A DNA stretch of 64,000 bases, from contig JAUIMM010000688.1 in the NCBI GenBank assembly GCA_031769625.1, positions 1,527,001 to 1,591,000 on the forward strand, read 5' to 3'. The notes below the pieces were generated by a model. The model searched no databases. It had not been told where the DNA came from and worked only from the letters and a program-made list of their open reading frames with translations. This document shows positions 1 to 11,427 of the stretch, piece by piece. Each line of letters opens with the position of its first letter. Within the stretch, counting starts at the first letter, position 1. This DNA is from Taudactylus pleione (lineage: Eukaryota > Chordata > Amphibia > Anura > Myobatrachidae). A program made the position numbers and the translations under genes.

Positions 1-409
1 GTCTCCCAGCAAAAGAATTGCAGCTGGTACAAAATGAAGCTGCCAGGATGTCATCTGAGCAGCCCCGTTCCTGCCACATAACGCTCATTCTCTACTCCCT
101 TCATTGGCTGCCTGTAAGATGGCAAATCTATTTCAAGATTGGCCTTCTGATTTGCAAAGCTATAACCAGGGTCCAAGATACCGGAGACAGCTTCTTATTC
201 CTTCCTGCTCCTCTCGCCTACTTCGATCTGCAGCTGAAGGGCTATTAGTAGTACCTAGAATCTCCCTTAAATCATTTGGGGGTTGAGCTTTTAGCTTTGC
301 AGGTCTGACTCTCTGGAACACACTTCCCTGCACAGCTCGAGCGGCCTCCACTATAGAAACCTTCAGACTCAGATTCAAGACTCACCTATTTACTCACATA
401 TTTCACTGA
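1..409 (+). mobile_element. 3' tail of a non-LTR retrotransposon (CR1/L2/Rex-like LINE) ORF2, degenerate
   Basis: The plus strand reads as the C-terminal end of a LINE reverse-transcriptase polyprotein: LQLVQNEAAR, then LHWLPVRWQIYFKIGLL, and after a stop and frameshift LTLWNTLPC and ending THLFTHIFH before a stop at 407-409. The order of these motifs matches the region after the RT domain of CR1/L2-type elements in fish and frogs. The reading frame breaks near 246-285, so this is a dead fragment. The 5' part lies outside the window. The exact clade was not decided. Confidence 0.75.
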
Positions 410-488
410 GGGTCATAGATACCACACAACAAGTACTATACCACTACTAAATTATGTTATAACCCTATAACTCAGGGGAGGGCAATAA

Positions 489-745
489 AGGGATGGGTAC
501 GGGATCCTGGCGGTCAGAATCCCGACGCCGGCATCACGTCTGGGTGAGGATACCGACACCTATCAGTCGGTATCCTCCCCCTCCTTCCCCGGTGCCTGAA
601 CCTAACCGCCCCCCTAGTGCCTAAACTTTGGGAACCCGACAGTCAGGATGCCTGTGCTTGTAATATGACAGGTGTCGGGATTCCAGCGCCGGCATTCTGA
701 GCGCCAGCATCCCTGCAGTTCGTATTATGACCGCATGCCGGCAAT
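489..745. repeat. Interspersed 'CCCGACGCCGG / CCTAACCCTAACC' repeat, copy 1
   Basis: GC-rich stretch with the motifs cccgacgccgg and cagcgccggcattc and a C-rich centre containing gtgcctgaacctaaccg. The same signature recurs at 27175-27340, 51966-52380, 53815-54000 and 54350-54735. It behaves like a non-autonomous DNA element with partly complementary ends, but no transposase and no clear target duplication were found. Confidence 0.55.
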
Positions 746-770
746 AAGCGGCCTTCCCGCTGCTAATTAA

Positions 771-897
771 CTACCCATCCCAGCATGCTCTGCAATAGTT
801 TTAACATGCCTAAATAGCAAAACGGTGGCAGGGCATGCTGGGATGTGCAGTTTGACAACAGCTGTGTGCCGCTTATTGCCCACCCCTGCTATAAGTG
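771..897. mobile_element. Palindromic MITE ('cccagcatgc' family), copy 1
   Basis: The two halves are inverted versions of each other around 818 (cccagcatgctctgc versus ggcagggcatgctggga), ending in caacagctgtgtg. Related copies lie at 38015-38105 and 55810-55972. This is a common vertebrate MITE type; hAT affiliation is only an inference. Confidence 0.6.
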
Positions 898-1105
898 ATA
901 CTAAGGGTCTAATTGCATACTTACATCTAATGGAATGCGGGTAACTCACAATACACGTATATACCTTATTGTTAAAATAAATATTAGCCAAGGTGTGATT
1001 GGCCAATGAAAGGATTATAATGCTATGACGATGGCATTCTAAACAAACTGACCGTAACCCTACAATCATCCAGCCATTCTAATAAATGGAATGGTAAAAG
1101 TGTAT

Positions 1106-2435
1106 AAATGGAGAGGGCTAGCCTCCTGAGAGAAACAAGAACTGAAGATGTGGCAAGGAAAGCTTGTGGAGTTCAGACGTAAATCAATAATTAACCAACA
1201 TCTGTATTATAAAAATAATATACTTCCTGGAGAAAGGACAAAGATTTCCCAAGCGTAAAACATCACAAATAACAAAAATAAATTAAACATGTAACACGAA
1301 ACATATACTTAGATGGAAGAAGTGGACAAAACATTAAAAAAAAGCATGTAAAATGTCAATGATAAATAACACAATTTCAAGTCTAAACTAATATCCCAGA
1401 CTTATTAGGACTGAATTATACACCAGTCAGAATGCAAACCTAGCGATGTAATATTCTTTGAATAGACCAATCACTCATAAGGGTGTATGTGGTATGTGTA
1501 TTGCAAATGCCAAATATTCAATAACAAAAAATAAACCACTTGCCATGATTTCCTCTGAAGCAGCTTGTGCAACACCAGAGAAATGCGTTAGCCCTTGTTA
1601 CTATTTCAAGCAGGCCGATCCCAGTCTATATGACCTGACACCACCACCTTGAATATTGATTGGTGGTTACTGTCACCGTTACTAACATCTAAGGATACTG
1701 CAGCCTTTAGATTAGAACTTACTCACATAGTGATCCTGGCTGGAGGCAGTACTTCCAGTTCTGACCGATGTCAATCTCCCCAAGAATACGTTACTTTTTT
1801 TGGCACGCGGTCTCTTCTCAGGACAGAGACCCTATTACCATATGCCCGGTGGTTGGCCAAGTCCATAAGAGGGCAGTGTGAGAAATGTGGAGACCTTTCT
1901 CTCTCAAAAAAAATGGAGAGGGCTAGCCTTCTGAGAGAAACAAAAACTGAAGTTGTGGCAAGGAAAGCTTGCGGAGTTCAGGCGTAAATCAATAATAAAC
2001 CAACATCTGTATTATAAATAGAATATATTTCCTGGAGAAGGAAATCAAGATTTCCCAAATGTAAAAATAACATCACAAATAACTTAAAAATAAAATTTAA
2101 ACATATAACACGAAACATATACTTAGATGGAAGAAAGTGGACGAAACATTAAAAAAAGCATGTAAAATGTCAATGATAAAATAACACAATTTCAAGTCTA
2201 AACTAATATCCCAGACTTATTGGGAATTAATTACACACCAGTCAGAATGCAAACCTAGCGATGTAATATTCTTTGAATAGACCAATCACTCATAAGGGTG
2301 TATGTGGTATGTGTTTTGCAAACGCCAAATATTCAATAACAAAAAATAAACCACTTTCCATGATTTCCTCTGAAGAAGCTTGTGCAACACCGTAGAAATG
2401 CGTTATTACCTTGTTACATTTCAAGCGGACCGCTA
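1106..2435. repeat. Direct duplication with an 805-bp period
   Basis: The segment beginning aaatggagagggctagcc at 1106 recurs at 1911. About 520 bp are alignable in the two copies (1106-1630 and 1911-2435) at roughly 90% identity by eye; the unit joining them is 1631-1910. Each copy carries the block gagaaatgcgtta or gtagaaatgcgtta (near 1578-1590 and 2390-2405), which resembles the gaaacgcgtt block of the Penelope-type repeats elsewhere in the window. No protein coding is supported. It could be two direct pseudo-LTRs of a Penelope-like element or a simple tandem duplication. Confidence 0.65.
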
Positions 2436-2539
2436 GGCAAGTGTAAGTGCCACTGGATCTACCTATCTTGGTGGAACAATAGGAAAAGATCAGACCTTAC
2501 TGAATAACTGTACAACACGTGATCTGTCCATGGTTAAAT

Positions 2540-3140
2540 GAGGAGGGTTGTCAGACACCTGTAATGATGATGGCACATAAAGGGAGATATCTGGAACAAA
2601 TTTGGCATGTGGATGAGAGCACCTGGATCAGTGATGACACAGAGTGTAAATCTGGAACAGTGATGTCATGTATACTTGGAATACTGATGGTATGTAGGAC
2701 ATATACCTGGAACTGTAACAGTACAAAAGTGAGATGCCTGAAACAATGATTGCATTTGCAGAGTGATGCTTAGAACAGTGATGGTATTTGTAGATGGATA
2801 CCTGGACAGTGTAGGCATTTGTAGGGGGGGGGGGGGGGGGGCAACCAAATTGATGGCATACAGAGGGGATACAAGGAAAGGAGGGCTCTTGGAACAATTA
2901 CTGTGTATGTGGCGGATAACTGGAACTTTGAAGACAGATCTCTGAAGGCATTTGGAGGATACCTTGAACAGTGGTGGAATGTGGAGTATATCTGACACAG
3001 GGGAGGACATTGGAACAGTGGCAGCATTGTAGAGGGCTATACCTGGTGCAGTTACAGCATCTGTGGGGGAAGAATGAAAATGATGGAATGTGTACGTGAC
3101 CAAATATATTGGAGGGGATCCATAGAACAGTGATGTGCAG
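2540..3140. repeat. Degenerate minisatellite, period roughly 35-40 bp
   Basis: Variants of 'tayctggaacagtgatgg' followed by 'cattygtaggg' recur at irregular 30-45-bp spacing across the whole stretch, interrupted by an 18-bp poly-G run at about 2825-2842. Open frames on the minus strand here are a by-product of the repetition. Confidence 0.6.
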
Positions 3141-3448
3141 AGATACGTGGAGCAAGCAGCTGCCAGAGCGCTGGGTAAGGCAAACCCTCTGTGTACTGAG
3201 GGGGCGTGGCTTCACGGAGCGATGTCACGCCCCCTGGTGTGCGAGAAGATTCACTCCAGCCGCACTGGGTGTCACCAAGGTGACGCCGCTGACCGCAGTC
3301 ATTTTTAATTTAACCACATTCTTAAAACCTGGACTATTGGGCTGCCTTTGGGACCGTGTTTTGGAAATCACTGTTTTATACAATTTTATATTTAAATGGA
3401 GTAAGTTTCAGTCTCCTCTACTTAATGACAATATTGGTAACTTGCATA

Positions 3449-3901
3449 TACAGATGTGTCCTCATACATCTAGCTCCCTTGCGCTTTAAACAGCCCTACA
3501 ACTCCCGCCATGCCGTGGGTGACTCGGTACTGGTGACCATCTTTTCGTGTGACTTTTTCCCATCAAAAGCAATTCGCACAATGATATGCCTTCTAAGTGT
3601 AACTGCGGGTGCACCTGCATATAAACCGCTAGGTTACAGTGTCACGGCCGCTGACACTATAAGGTAGCATGACGCATGCAGACACACCAGCAGTCGCACA
3701 CAGACTATAAGCATGCCGCATTTCAATTTAATCCGCAGAAGCTGGTTGTGCGTCCTATACAAATTGCTGTGCGAATACGACGCATTTGAAGGGAAAAAGT
3801 CTCACGAAAATAAGCTCAGCGCTACCAAGTCACACAGCGCTCACGTGTTATGTGTAATGCGCCTAGTAGCGTGTGGAGGATAAATGTGGACACATCTGTA
3901 A
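3449..3901. mobile_element. Palindromic MITE with 'agatgtgtccacatacatct' termini, copy 1
   Basis: The left end (cagatgtgtcctcatacatc) and right end (gatgtggacacatctgta-like) are inverted repeats; the centre repeats inverted blocks around cttcaaatgcg and gggaaaaagt. A second copy with cleaner ends is at 55119-55474. Confidence 0.65.
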
Positions 3902-4130
3902 ACCTGGATCTAGCAGCTACTGATGTCAGCTTCATGTTGAACCAAGTTACATTGGATTTACTGACATAGATCTCCATATGCTTCCAAGACTTTGTCACAT
4001 GCAGAGAAGTCCATAATTATATGACTGTTGTGATGTCACAGGATGTCCTCTTTTAAGTTGGAAGCCTAGGTTGCAACATGGAGACATTCACAGTGTAGCT
4101 TGGCTCTAGGCCACATCACTAAAGCCTAAG

Positions 4131-4304
4131 GGCTCTATTTACTAAGCTTTATTAGAAGATAGAAGTGAACGGTGATACCAGCCAATCAGCTCCTAACTGC
4201 CATGTCACAGGCTGTGTTTGAAAAATGTCAGTTAAGAGCTGATTGGCTTTTACCTTATCACCATTCACTGTATCTCCTAACAAAAAGCTTAGTAAATAGA
4301 CCCC
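4131..4304. mobile_element. Short palindromic MITE, 'ctatttactaagct' termini
   Basis: The left end ggctctatttactaagctt is complementary to the right end aagcttagtaaatagaccc, and the arms agccaatcagctcctaac / gttaagagctgattggct also pair. The whole 174-bp element can fold back on itself. Confidence 0.75.
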
Positions 4305-4737
4305 TAAGACTCATCATTTGCATCATTTCTCATAGGGTGCCACAGGCTGGAGCTCATGGCCATCATAACAACATTCAAGTAACATCAGCCAGATATAAAT
4401 CCCAGCCATAACTGTCTCTTACTCTCATTTTCTCAAAATGCCACAGACCTTATGAAAGAACGGTCATTAAAGGAAGAGATTTTTGACAAAAAAAAGTTAG
4501 AAACATTAAAGCAATGATATTGAGATGACAAAGTACAGAACAGTCAGAAAAAGGAGATTTCTAGCTTTTATTCATCGACTGCAAACAAATTGAGACGGAT
4601 CCTCAGTTTAACATAACAGGACGTGTAAAACATTCCCAGTACTTGTGCTCTCCTGAGAGAAATTCCTAATTATAATCACGTTGGGACGAATAAGGACTAT
4701 AGGAAAACAAAGTATGCACAAAAAATTCCAGAACTGT

Positions 4738-5060
4738 TGCCACCTCTACCCCTTTTAGACCAAAATGCCGGTTTGCATTTTGAACGCGGGTACAACCCGG
4801 TTGCGACCCCTTTCAGACAGACAGCTTATGCCTGGGTCGGCCATGGTGGTCCAGTGCCAGTGCTAGGATTTGAGATCTCCAACCGACCGGTCCTTCCTAT
4901 GCTGTAAATGTCCTAATGGGTTTACACTGCACCTTGTATCTACCTGGGTTGAATTGCTCGACCTGGGTTTGTTTTTTTAGGATCCTTTCATACTAAGCAA
5001 AATCCTGGGTTACTGCGCGTTCACATGCCATAACTTGGGATTTTGCTGCAAGTCTGAAAT
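4738..5060. repeat. Possible MITE with 'ccccttttagac' start
   Basis: Starts taccccttttagacc and contains several acctgggt / aacccggtt blocks, resembling the element at 62774-63094. Ends are not clear. The neighbouring 4310-4737 and 5061-5454 show no gene or repeat I can name. Confidence 0.35.
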
Positions 5061-5454
5061 AGGTATAATAAGAGACAGTGATAATCCTTTTATTCTGAGT
5101 GGTATCTTCCAGCCAAACGTCTGAGGTAAGTGTGTGTGAAGGAATGGAGATTGTGCCTTGTTTTAAGGGTGCACACACAGTCATGTGAGAAAGATAAATA
5201 GAACGAAAACACAGAACCAGAAAGAAAAAAAAAGCATTCTTCACATTAAATAAAATGAATTTGGTGGATCCACTGACAATAGATAATTGAGTTATATACT
5301 AAAATTGCTTAAAGGTGTAGATTAGCACTCAAATGTACAAATCAATCAGACATATGCATTAAATGTAAGAGGGAATTATTTTTCTCTTTGGAGCAACTGT
5401 ACCATCTGATAGAGGTTCTCCTCTGGGATGGTGAATTATTCCAACTCGGATAAA

Positions 5455-5600
5455 CTAAAATCCTTCACAAGATGCTTAACCACATGATAAATCTTTATTA
5501 TATAAAATAGACCTCTTTCATTTCAAATACAGCAGTACATTTTAACGCGTTTCGCCAAAAACCTGTTCACTTCATCAGAAAACGTGCTGTAGTTAATAGA
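5455..5600 (-). mobile_element. Penelope-type pseudo-LTR fragment with a decayed hammerhead-like core
   Basis: On the minus strand the block CTGATGA (5578-5572) is followed after 18 nt by GAAACGCGTT (5553-5544). CTGATGA...GAAA is the conserved core order of hammerhead ribozymes, which are known from Penelope-like element terminal repeats. Stem II is imperfect here (GTGAA faces TTTGGC rather than TTCAC), so activity is doubtful. Confidence 0.45.
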
Positions 5601-5986
5601 TGTTAAGATTATTTTTATGTCATTATGAAGTGGAGATCTGTCTATAGAAGTGTTCTGGAATTTGTGCCATATGTATTTCAGAGTATATACTTTACAGGCA
5701 AAAATATGGTATTTTCGCACATATGCAAACCCATATATGAGATGTATACATGCCTCCATACTGGGAGCACATGTGCCTAGTTTGCGGCAAGTCATCATCA
5801 GCAGTGTGATGTTGCGCAAAAGATACACTAAACAGATGTATATGTGCATAATTCCGGTCTGCATGAGCCACATTTACGTTAACTTGCCCTTACGGAACTT
5901 TGTTGCATGAGAACACCCCTGTAAATTTGCACCTTTGAGCAATGTTAATGAATATCCCTATCTTTTCTCTGGGAAAATTACCCTCT

Positions 5987-6155
5987 GGGATAGATTTACT
6001 AAAGCTTCTGAAAATGGAAAGTAGTGGTGTTGCTCATAGCAACCAATCAGATATTAGCTATCATTTCTATATCGCATACTAGAAAATGATTCTGATTGGT
6101 TGCTATGGGCAATACCCCTACTTTTAATTTTCAGAGGCTTTAGTAAATCTACCCC
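5987..6155. mobile_element. Short palindromic MITE, 'tagatttactaaagc' termini
   Basis: The left end gatagatttactaaagcttctg pairs with the right end cagaggctttagtaaatctac; the inner arms catagcaaccaatcag / ctgattggttgctatg also pair. A related element with other arms lies at 23462-23620. Confidence 0.8.
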
Positions 6156-6506
6156 TAGAACCGAGGGGCTGTACAGCTTTATCAGATAAGGAACTTGAAA
6201 ATAAATATATAAATAAATTAGCTTTGTACATGACCAATAACAAACTTATACTTACTTCTTTGTTTTTTTAGCTTAAAGACTTTCAATATTGTAAGAATCC
6301 AAAATCTTACATGTCAATTTCTTGAAGAATTATAAACATAGAATAGAATGTGTTTCTGTAATAAGACATACATCTTCACTGATGTGCTGACCTCAAGGGG
6401 TAGATTTACTAAGGGCTAGATTCTGGTTTTTCTGCGATTTGCTGTCAAATTTGCAAATCTGTCAAAAATAAGCGGGAAAAAAAGACGACTTTAGATGCCA
6501 ATAGAC

Positions 6507-8884
6507 CAGTGGTTCTCAAACTCTGTCCTCAGGAGCCTACACAGGTCACATTTTGCAGGACATCAGCAGGAGCACAGGTGTAGTCATTACTCACTGACAC
6601 ATTTTAAAAGATCCCAAAGAAACCAGAATATCCCGCACAGGAATAATAACCAGTGTTATATTTCACATCTATAAGTAAAACCAGCAATAGGTAGCATATA
6701 TATCATATCTTATATAATAATTTTGTCATAAGATAAATTTTACATGCTGGAGGTGCTCCCTGGAATCGAGTAACTAGAACTCAAAAAGTATCAATAATTG
6801 GAAAAACCAATCATCAGTATAGTGATTCCTTCGTGGGGCACTCTTTTGTACATAAATGATTTGTTAGTATAATAAAAAATTAGCTTTTAATATATCTCCA
6901 CTAAAAGAATAGGGATTTGTTGTGCTCATTTATAAAATATCTAATTGAGCCTCCTTAGCAATTAATCTCATGAATTTATAAAAATAGATCTATTATAAGA
7001 ATTAGCATAAAGTATGTGGTGACTATGCTTGTTTGAATTCATATGCTCATACAGCTCCTGATGGGTACATAATATATTATAATAGCAGGGTCAGGTACAG
7101 TTCGTATGACATATAAAAATTGGAAATAACTCATAAATTAGAACTGTATGTAATAATTACTTGGTCATTTGAGATAAATCTATACATTGAGTGCGATAAT
7201 AGCGTGTCTGCTGAGTATCATCCCAAACTCATATACCATGTATGGCCAAACACAAACACATATGCAAATGATCCCCGGCTTGCAACAAATTATTTAATCC
7301 TATTGCCGGGTTGGATACTACCTCAATGTAACCAAAAATATATAAATATACACATGAAATGCTAGCAAAGTACTCTGAAAAAAGGGGAGAGCAAAGACCA
7401 CCTTGTAGGCGTAAATATCCCAGATGACCTGATACTGATTTATATCAGGATAGCAATCCCGGATGACATACTTAAATATTGTAAACTACTATAGGCAGAT
7501 ATCATGTTGTGTCACATAACCTCATAGAAATTATAATAGTAAGTACGGAGTACAAGTACCTGGTCCCCTCTGCTGTCCAGGGTCTTCTATGAGCGGACAC
7601 CTGGATGAGAGAGGGATCAGGAATAACTCAGATAGAAAATAAGTGAGAGGTGGGGGACACCGATCCGTATGTGGTGTTAGGCAGTGTCTGTTGCTGAAAG
7701 CATTGCAGAAATCTGAATGCGCCACCGGACCAGGTCACGACCCACCCGAAGAAGAGTACCCGAGTTAAAATGACCGAAGGATTGTGCCCGACATCCTGCT
7801 GCTCCCTCCTGCAGTGGGGAGTGACTGACTGGACACGTGTTTCACCACAACTGGCTTGTTCACCATACAGCTTGTTGGTGTCCCCCACCTCTCCCTTATT
7901 TTCTATCGGAGTTATTCCTGATCCATCTCTCATCCAGATATCCGCTCATAGAAGACCCTGGACAGCAGAGGGGACCAGGTACTTGTACTCCGTACTTACT
8001 ATTATAATTTCTATGGGGTTATGTGACACAGGATGATATTATCTGCCTATAGTAGTTTACAATATTTAAGTATGTCATCCGGGATTGCTATCCTGATATA
8101 AATCAGTATCAGGTCATCTGGGATATTTACGCCTACAGGGTGGTCTTTGCTCTCCCCTTTTTTCAGAGTACTTTGCTAGCATTTCATGTGTATATTTATA
8201 TATTTTTGGTTACATTGAGGTAGTATCCAACCCGGCAATAGGATTAAATAATTTGTTGCAAGCCGGGGATCATTTGCATATGTGTTTGTGTTTGGCCATA
8301 CATGGTATATGAATTTGGGATGATACTCAGCAGACACGCTATTATCACACTCAATGTATAGATTTATCTCAAATGACCGAGTAGTTATTATTACATACAG
8401 TTCTAATTTATGCGTTATTTCCAATTATTATTTCCAATTTTTATATGTCATACGAACTGTACCTGACCCTGCTATTATAATATATTATGTACCCATCAGG
8501 AGCTATATGAGCATATGAATTCAAACAAGCATAGTCACCACATACTTTATGCTAATTCTTATAATAGATCTATTTTTATAAATTTATGAGATTAATTGCT
8601 AAGGAGGCTCAATTAGATATTTTATAAATGAGCACAACAAATCCCTATTCTTTTATTGGAGATATATTAAAAGCTAATTTTTAATTATACTAAGAAATCA
8701 TTTATGTACAAAAGAGTGCCCCACGAAGGAATCACTTTGATGATTGGTTTTTCCAATTATTGATACTTTTTGAGTACATTTTAAAAGATCCATAGGTGGA
8801 GCTAATTATTTCACTTTTGATTCTGTGAGACCTACAAAAACATGCACTTTTTGGGGTCCTGAGGACCAAGTTTGAGAACCTGTG
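6507..8884. mobile_element. hAT-like MITE ('cagtggttctcaaac'), split by a later insertion
   Basis: Left part 6507-6614 begins cagtggttctcaaac; right part 8776-8884 ends gtttgagaacctgtg, its inverted counterpart. The element is flanked by near-identical 8-bp duplications, caatagac (6499-6506) and cagtagac (8885-8892), as expected for hAT-type transposition. Between the parts sits the foldback element 6615-8775. Confidence 0.75.
6615..8775. mobile_element. 2.16-kb foldback element with about 880-bp inverted arms
   Basis: Positions 6779-7661 and 7877-8775 are near-perfect inverted copies of each other around a 215-bp spacer (7662-7876); 6615-6778 is unpaired. The insertion is bounded by identical 16-bp copies of acattttaaaagatcc (6599-6614 and 8776-8791), which read as its target duplication inside the hAT-like MITE. 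The spacer contains gtgtttcaccac (about 7840), whose complement gtggtgaaacac resembles the gaaacgcgtt block of the Penelope-type repeats. Two inverted Penelope pseudo-LTRs would explain both the arms and the irregular target duplication, but no RT or GIY-YIG frame is present. Confidence 0.8.
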
Positions 8885-9102
8885 CAGTAGACCATCGGAC
8901 GACCATTGATTCTTTAACATGGGGACTAACGCAAACTCGATGGATTGCATACAAGTCCAATTGTGTGGCGACTGTACTTGCGCAGGACCCATTCTGCGCA
9001 CGTGCAGAGGGGTCCTGCTCGCTTGTATTGCCCCCTAAGCTGCAGCCTGATTGACAGGGTGCAGGCTTTGGGGGCGGGTAGTGGGGCTGGCAGGCATCTC
9101 CA

Positions 9103-10935
9103 AAAAAGATTTATCTGTTTACCTGTTAAATCCTTTTCTTCAATTCCATAGGGGACACATGCTTTACGCTGGGTATAGGTTGGAGAGTAGGAGTCTGGGC
9201 ACCAAATAGTTCAAACTTTTTACCCATGAGCCCCTGCTCCCTCACCCCTATGACCCGCCCGCCCAGCCAGAGGCAACTCAGTTAAGTTAGCAAGCCTAAA
9301 GCAAGGAGCAAGAAGGAGCAGGAAGACCAGCTCACATACAGGTCTAAACACTAGCAGATGCGGACAGGAGAACCTGAAACAGAGCAAAGCCTCACAAAGC
9401 CAGGTGCATCAGGGTGGGCACAGTGGGTCTCATTCAGACCCGCTCGCGAGCGCAGGACGCTTGCAAGCGGGTCGATGGTACCCAAATGCACATGCGCCCG
9501 ACGGATGCTGCTCCGTCGTGCGCATGCGCGAGACCCGGCGAGCGACGGGGAAGCCGTCGCTCGCGGTCTCACACCAAAGGTGGCGTGCTGTCGATGGTGA
9601 GTGACAGCACGCCCCCTTTGGTGGGCGTGCCTGCCCAGACGGAGGCGTTCCCATGGGAACGCCTACCGTCTGGGTCCGGCCTCACTGACATGACTAGTGA
9701 TATCAGTGGGAGTGATTTTGGTTCTGATAGAGCCAAAATCACTCCAGGGCTTGCGGCAGCGAGACCCTACCGCAGGGTCTCGTCGCAAGCCCGATGGTCG
9801 TGATGGTCTTGACCATCGCGACCATCATCATGGACGCTCGCATAAGCTGTGGGTGGTAACAGCTATGCAAGAGTCCAGGAGGACACACCAAAAAAAAAAA
9901 AAATGCCCTGATTCAGAGCGGGCGCTCGTTCAGAGCGTCCAGCTCTGAATCAGGCCCAGTGTCCCCTATGGAATCGAAGAAAAGGGATTTAACAGGTAAG
10001 CACATGAATCTCCTTTACTTCTTCCTCCATACGGGACACAGGCTTTACGCTGGGACATCCCAAAGCTAATCTCCTAAGGGAGGGGACGCTCCTGAGCTGC
10101 ACTGAGAACTCTTAGCCCAAAAGTCACAATACGGCAGGCAAAGGTATCAAAGGACTATAACTTCACAGAAGTATGGGCAGAGGACTACTTGGCGGCTTTA
10201 CAAAGCTGCTTCACAGAGGCACCATATCGAACTGCCCAAGAAGTTCCCACCGACTGGGTAAAATGAGCCGTCACAACAGTCGGGATCAGAAGGCATGCAC
10301 TGTGTAAATGGCTGCCCAGCATTTCTCAATAGGAAAGGAGAGAGATGGAGATTAAACACACTGGGACAGGCTGACTGCTGTGAGCGAGCACGCCCAGGTG
10401 CGGAGGGAGGGGTTAACAAGAAGCCCTACTCCCACCACTGGTAAAGACCCTAGGGACATGGCCGTCACCGCTGCCAGTAGCGTCCTGTTACCTGGTGCCC
10501 TGGTGGTCTAATGTGTGGAGTGGAGACGACCAGAACCCACACTATCAGCACCGCCGGTGGTCTCCACACCGGCGGTGTGAAGCTGCGAACATGCGGTTCC
10601 CTGCAAGCAGGGAGGAGCGCTTACCTTCCCCCATCAGCATCCGGCTGTGGGCTCCGGGCGGTGGTGTGCATGTCTACACCTGGAGTCCTGCGGCAGAAGT
10701 CACCGACCCAGTCGCCGATGCTACCGCCACCGGAGCTGGGGTCGTTAGAGTAGGACACCCTACACTGCCTGCTCTAGTTCAAATAAAATATTAAAGTGAA
10801 CTAAAAGAAAAGTTACAGGGCCACAACAACATGGTGCCTCCAGCTCGGCTCATGGGTAAAAAGTTTTGACTATTTGGTGCACAGACTCCTACTCACCAAC
10901 CTATACCCAATGTAAAGCCTGAAAGAAGAAATGGG
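9103..10935. mobile_element. Internally deleted, non-coding DIRS-type element
   Basis: Inverted termini: the left end reads ttcaattccataggggacac...ctttacgctgggtataggttgg, and the right end (10860-10935) carries its complement with ctacccaacctataccca-like sequence. An internal block at 9957-10060 joins sequence complementary to both termini (gaagaaaagggatttaacaggtaa next to cttcttcctccata), the layout of a DIRS internal complementary region. No RT or tyrosine-recombinase frame remains, so this would be a non-autonomous copy. It is split by a MITE at 9426-9956. Confidence 0.65.
9426..9956. mobile_element. MITE, 'ggtctcattcag...ctgaatcaggcc' type, copy 1
   Basis: The ends ggtctcattcag and ctgaatcaggcc are imperfect inverted repeats. 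It is flanked by cagtg on both sides (9421-9425 and 9957-9961), and removing it restores a continuous DIRS internal region. Inside are several perfect short hairpins (e.g. ctgacatgactagtgatatcag, 9683 onward). A second copy is at 35502-35911. Confidence 0.7.
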
Positions 10936-11427
10936 GATTGTCATCCCCGTTTTCTGGGAGTGCAGAGGCAAGGGTCTGCATCTTCTTAAGTAGATTTCCT
11001 GACCTCGGTTACAGATGGGAGACCGCCATCTGAGCACCTGCGGCAATGTGGCAGTAGCAGGCTTTCCTGTGCTCACCACTTACCTGAGATACGCAGCACT
11101 CCACCAGCTGCCTGACAGGGCCCAGAAGGCAGAAGCAGGGGGAAGCGTTCGGCGGATTTAAAATTCAAATGGATAAGGGTGAAGTCGACGGGGTTTTAGA
11201 CAGGAAATAAATACGACTAGACATTTCTTGGACTTCTACCAATTCTCAAATCCATTGGTAAGTAAATACTGGGAGTTTTTGACAACTAAACACTGGCAAT
11301 GTCCAGCGGATTGCAATAGACGGCAAAACCGATTCTTAGTAGATCTACCCCCAAGGATCAGTGTCAACAAAATATTTAAAGACAGACTGTAAATCAGACC
11401 TGGCTAACTTGTTAGCTGGCATATTCT
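10936..11427. other. Downstream flank of gene A, no feature recognised
   Basis: No coding exon, convincing minus-strand polyadenylation signal or intact repeat was found between the DIRS remnant and the stop codon of gene A. A MITE-end-like motif agtagatctaccccc is present near 11339-11353. Confidence 0.4.

Noticed and set aside
2628..3215. Several overlapping 85-145-codon minus-strand frames
   Set aside because: They fall in a degenerate minisatellite with a poly-G run and show no domain or codon pattern.
9351..9803. Overlapping GC-rich frames of 60-130 codons
   Set aside because: They lie in a MITE built of short hairpins; frames on both strands are by-products of GC content.
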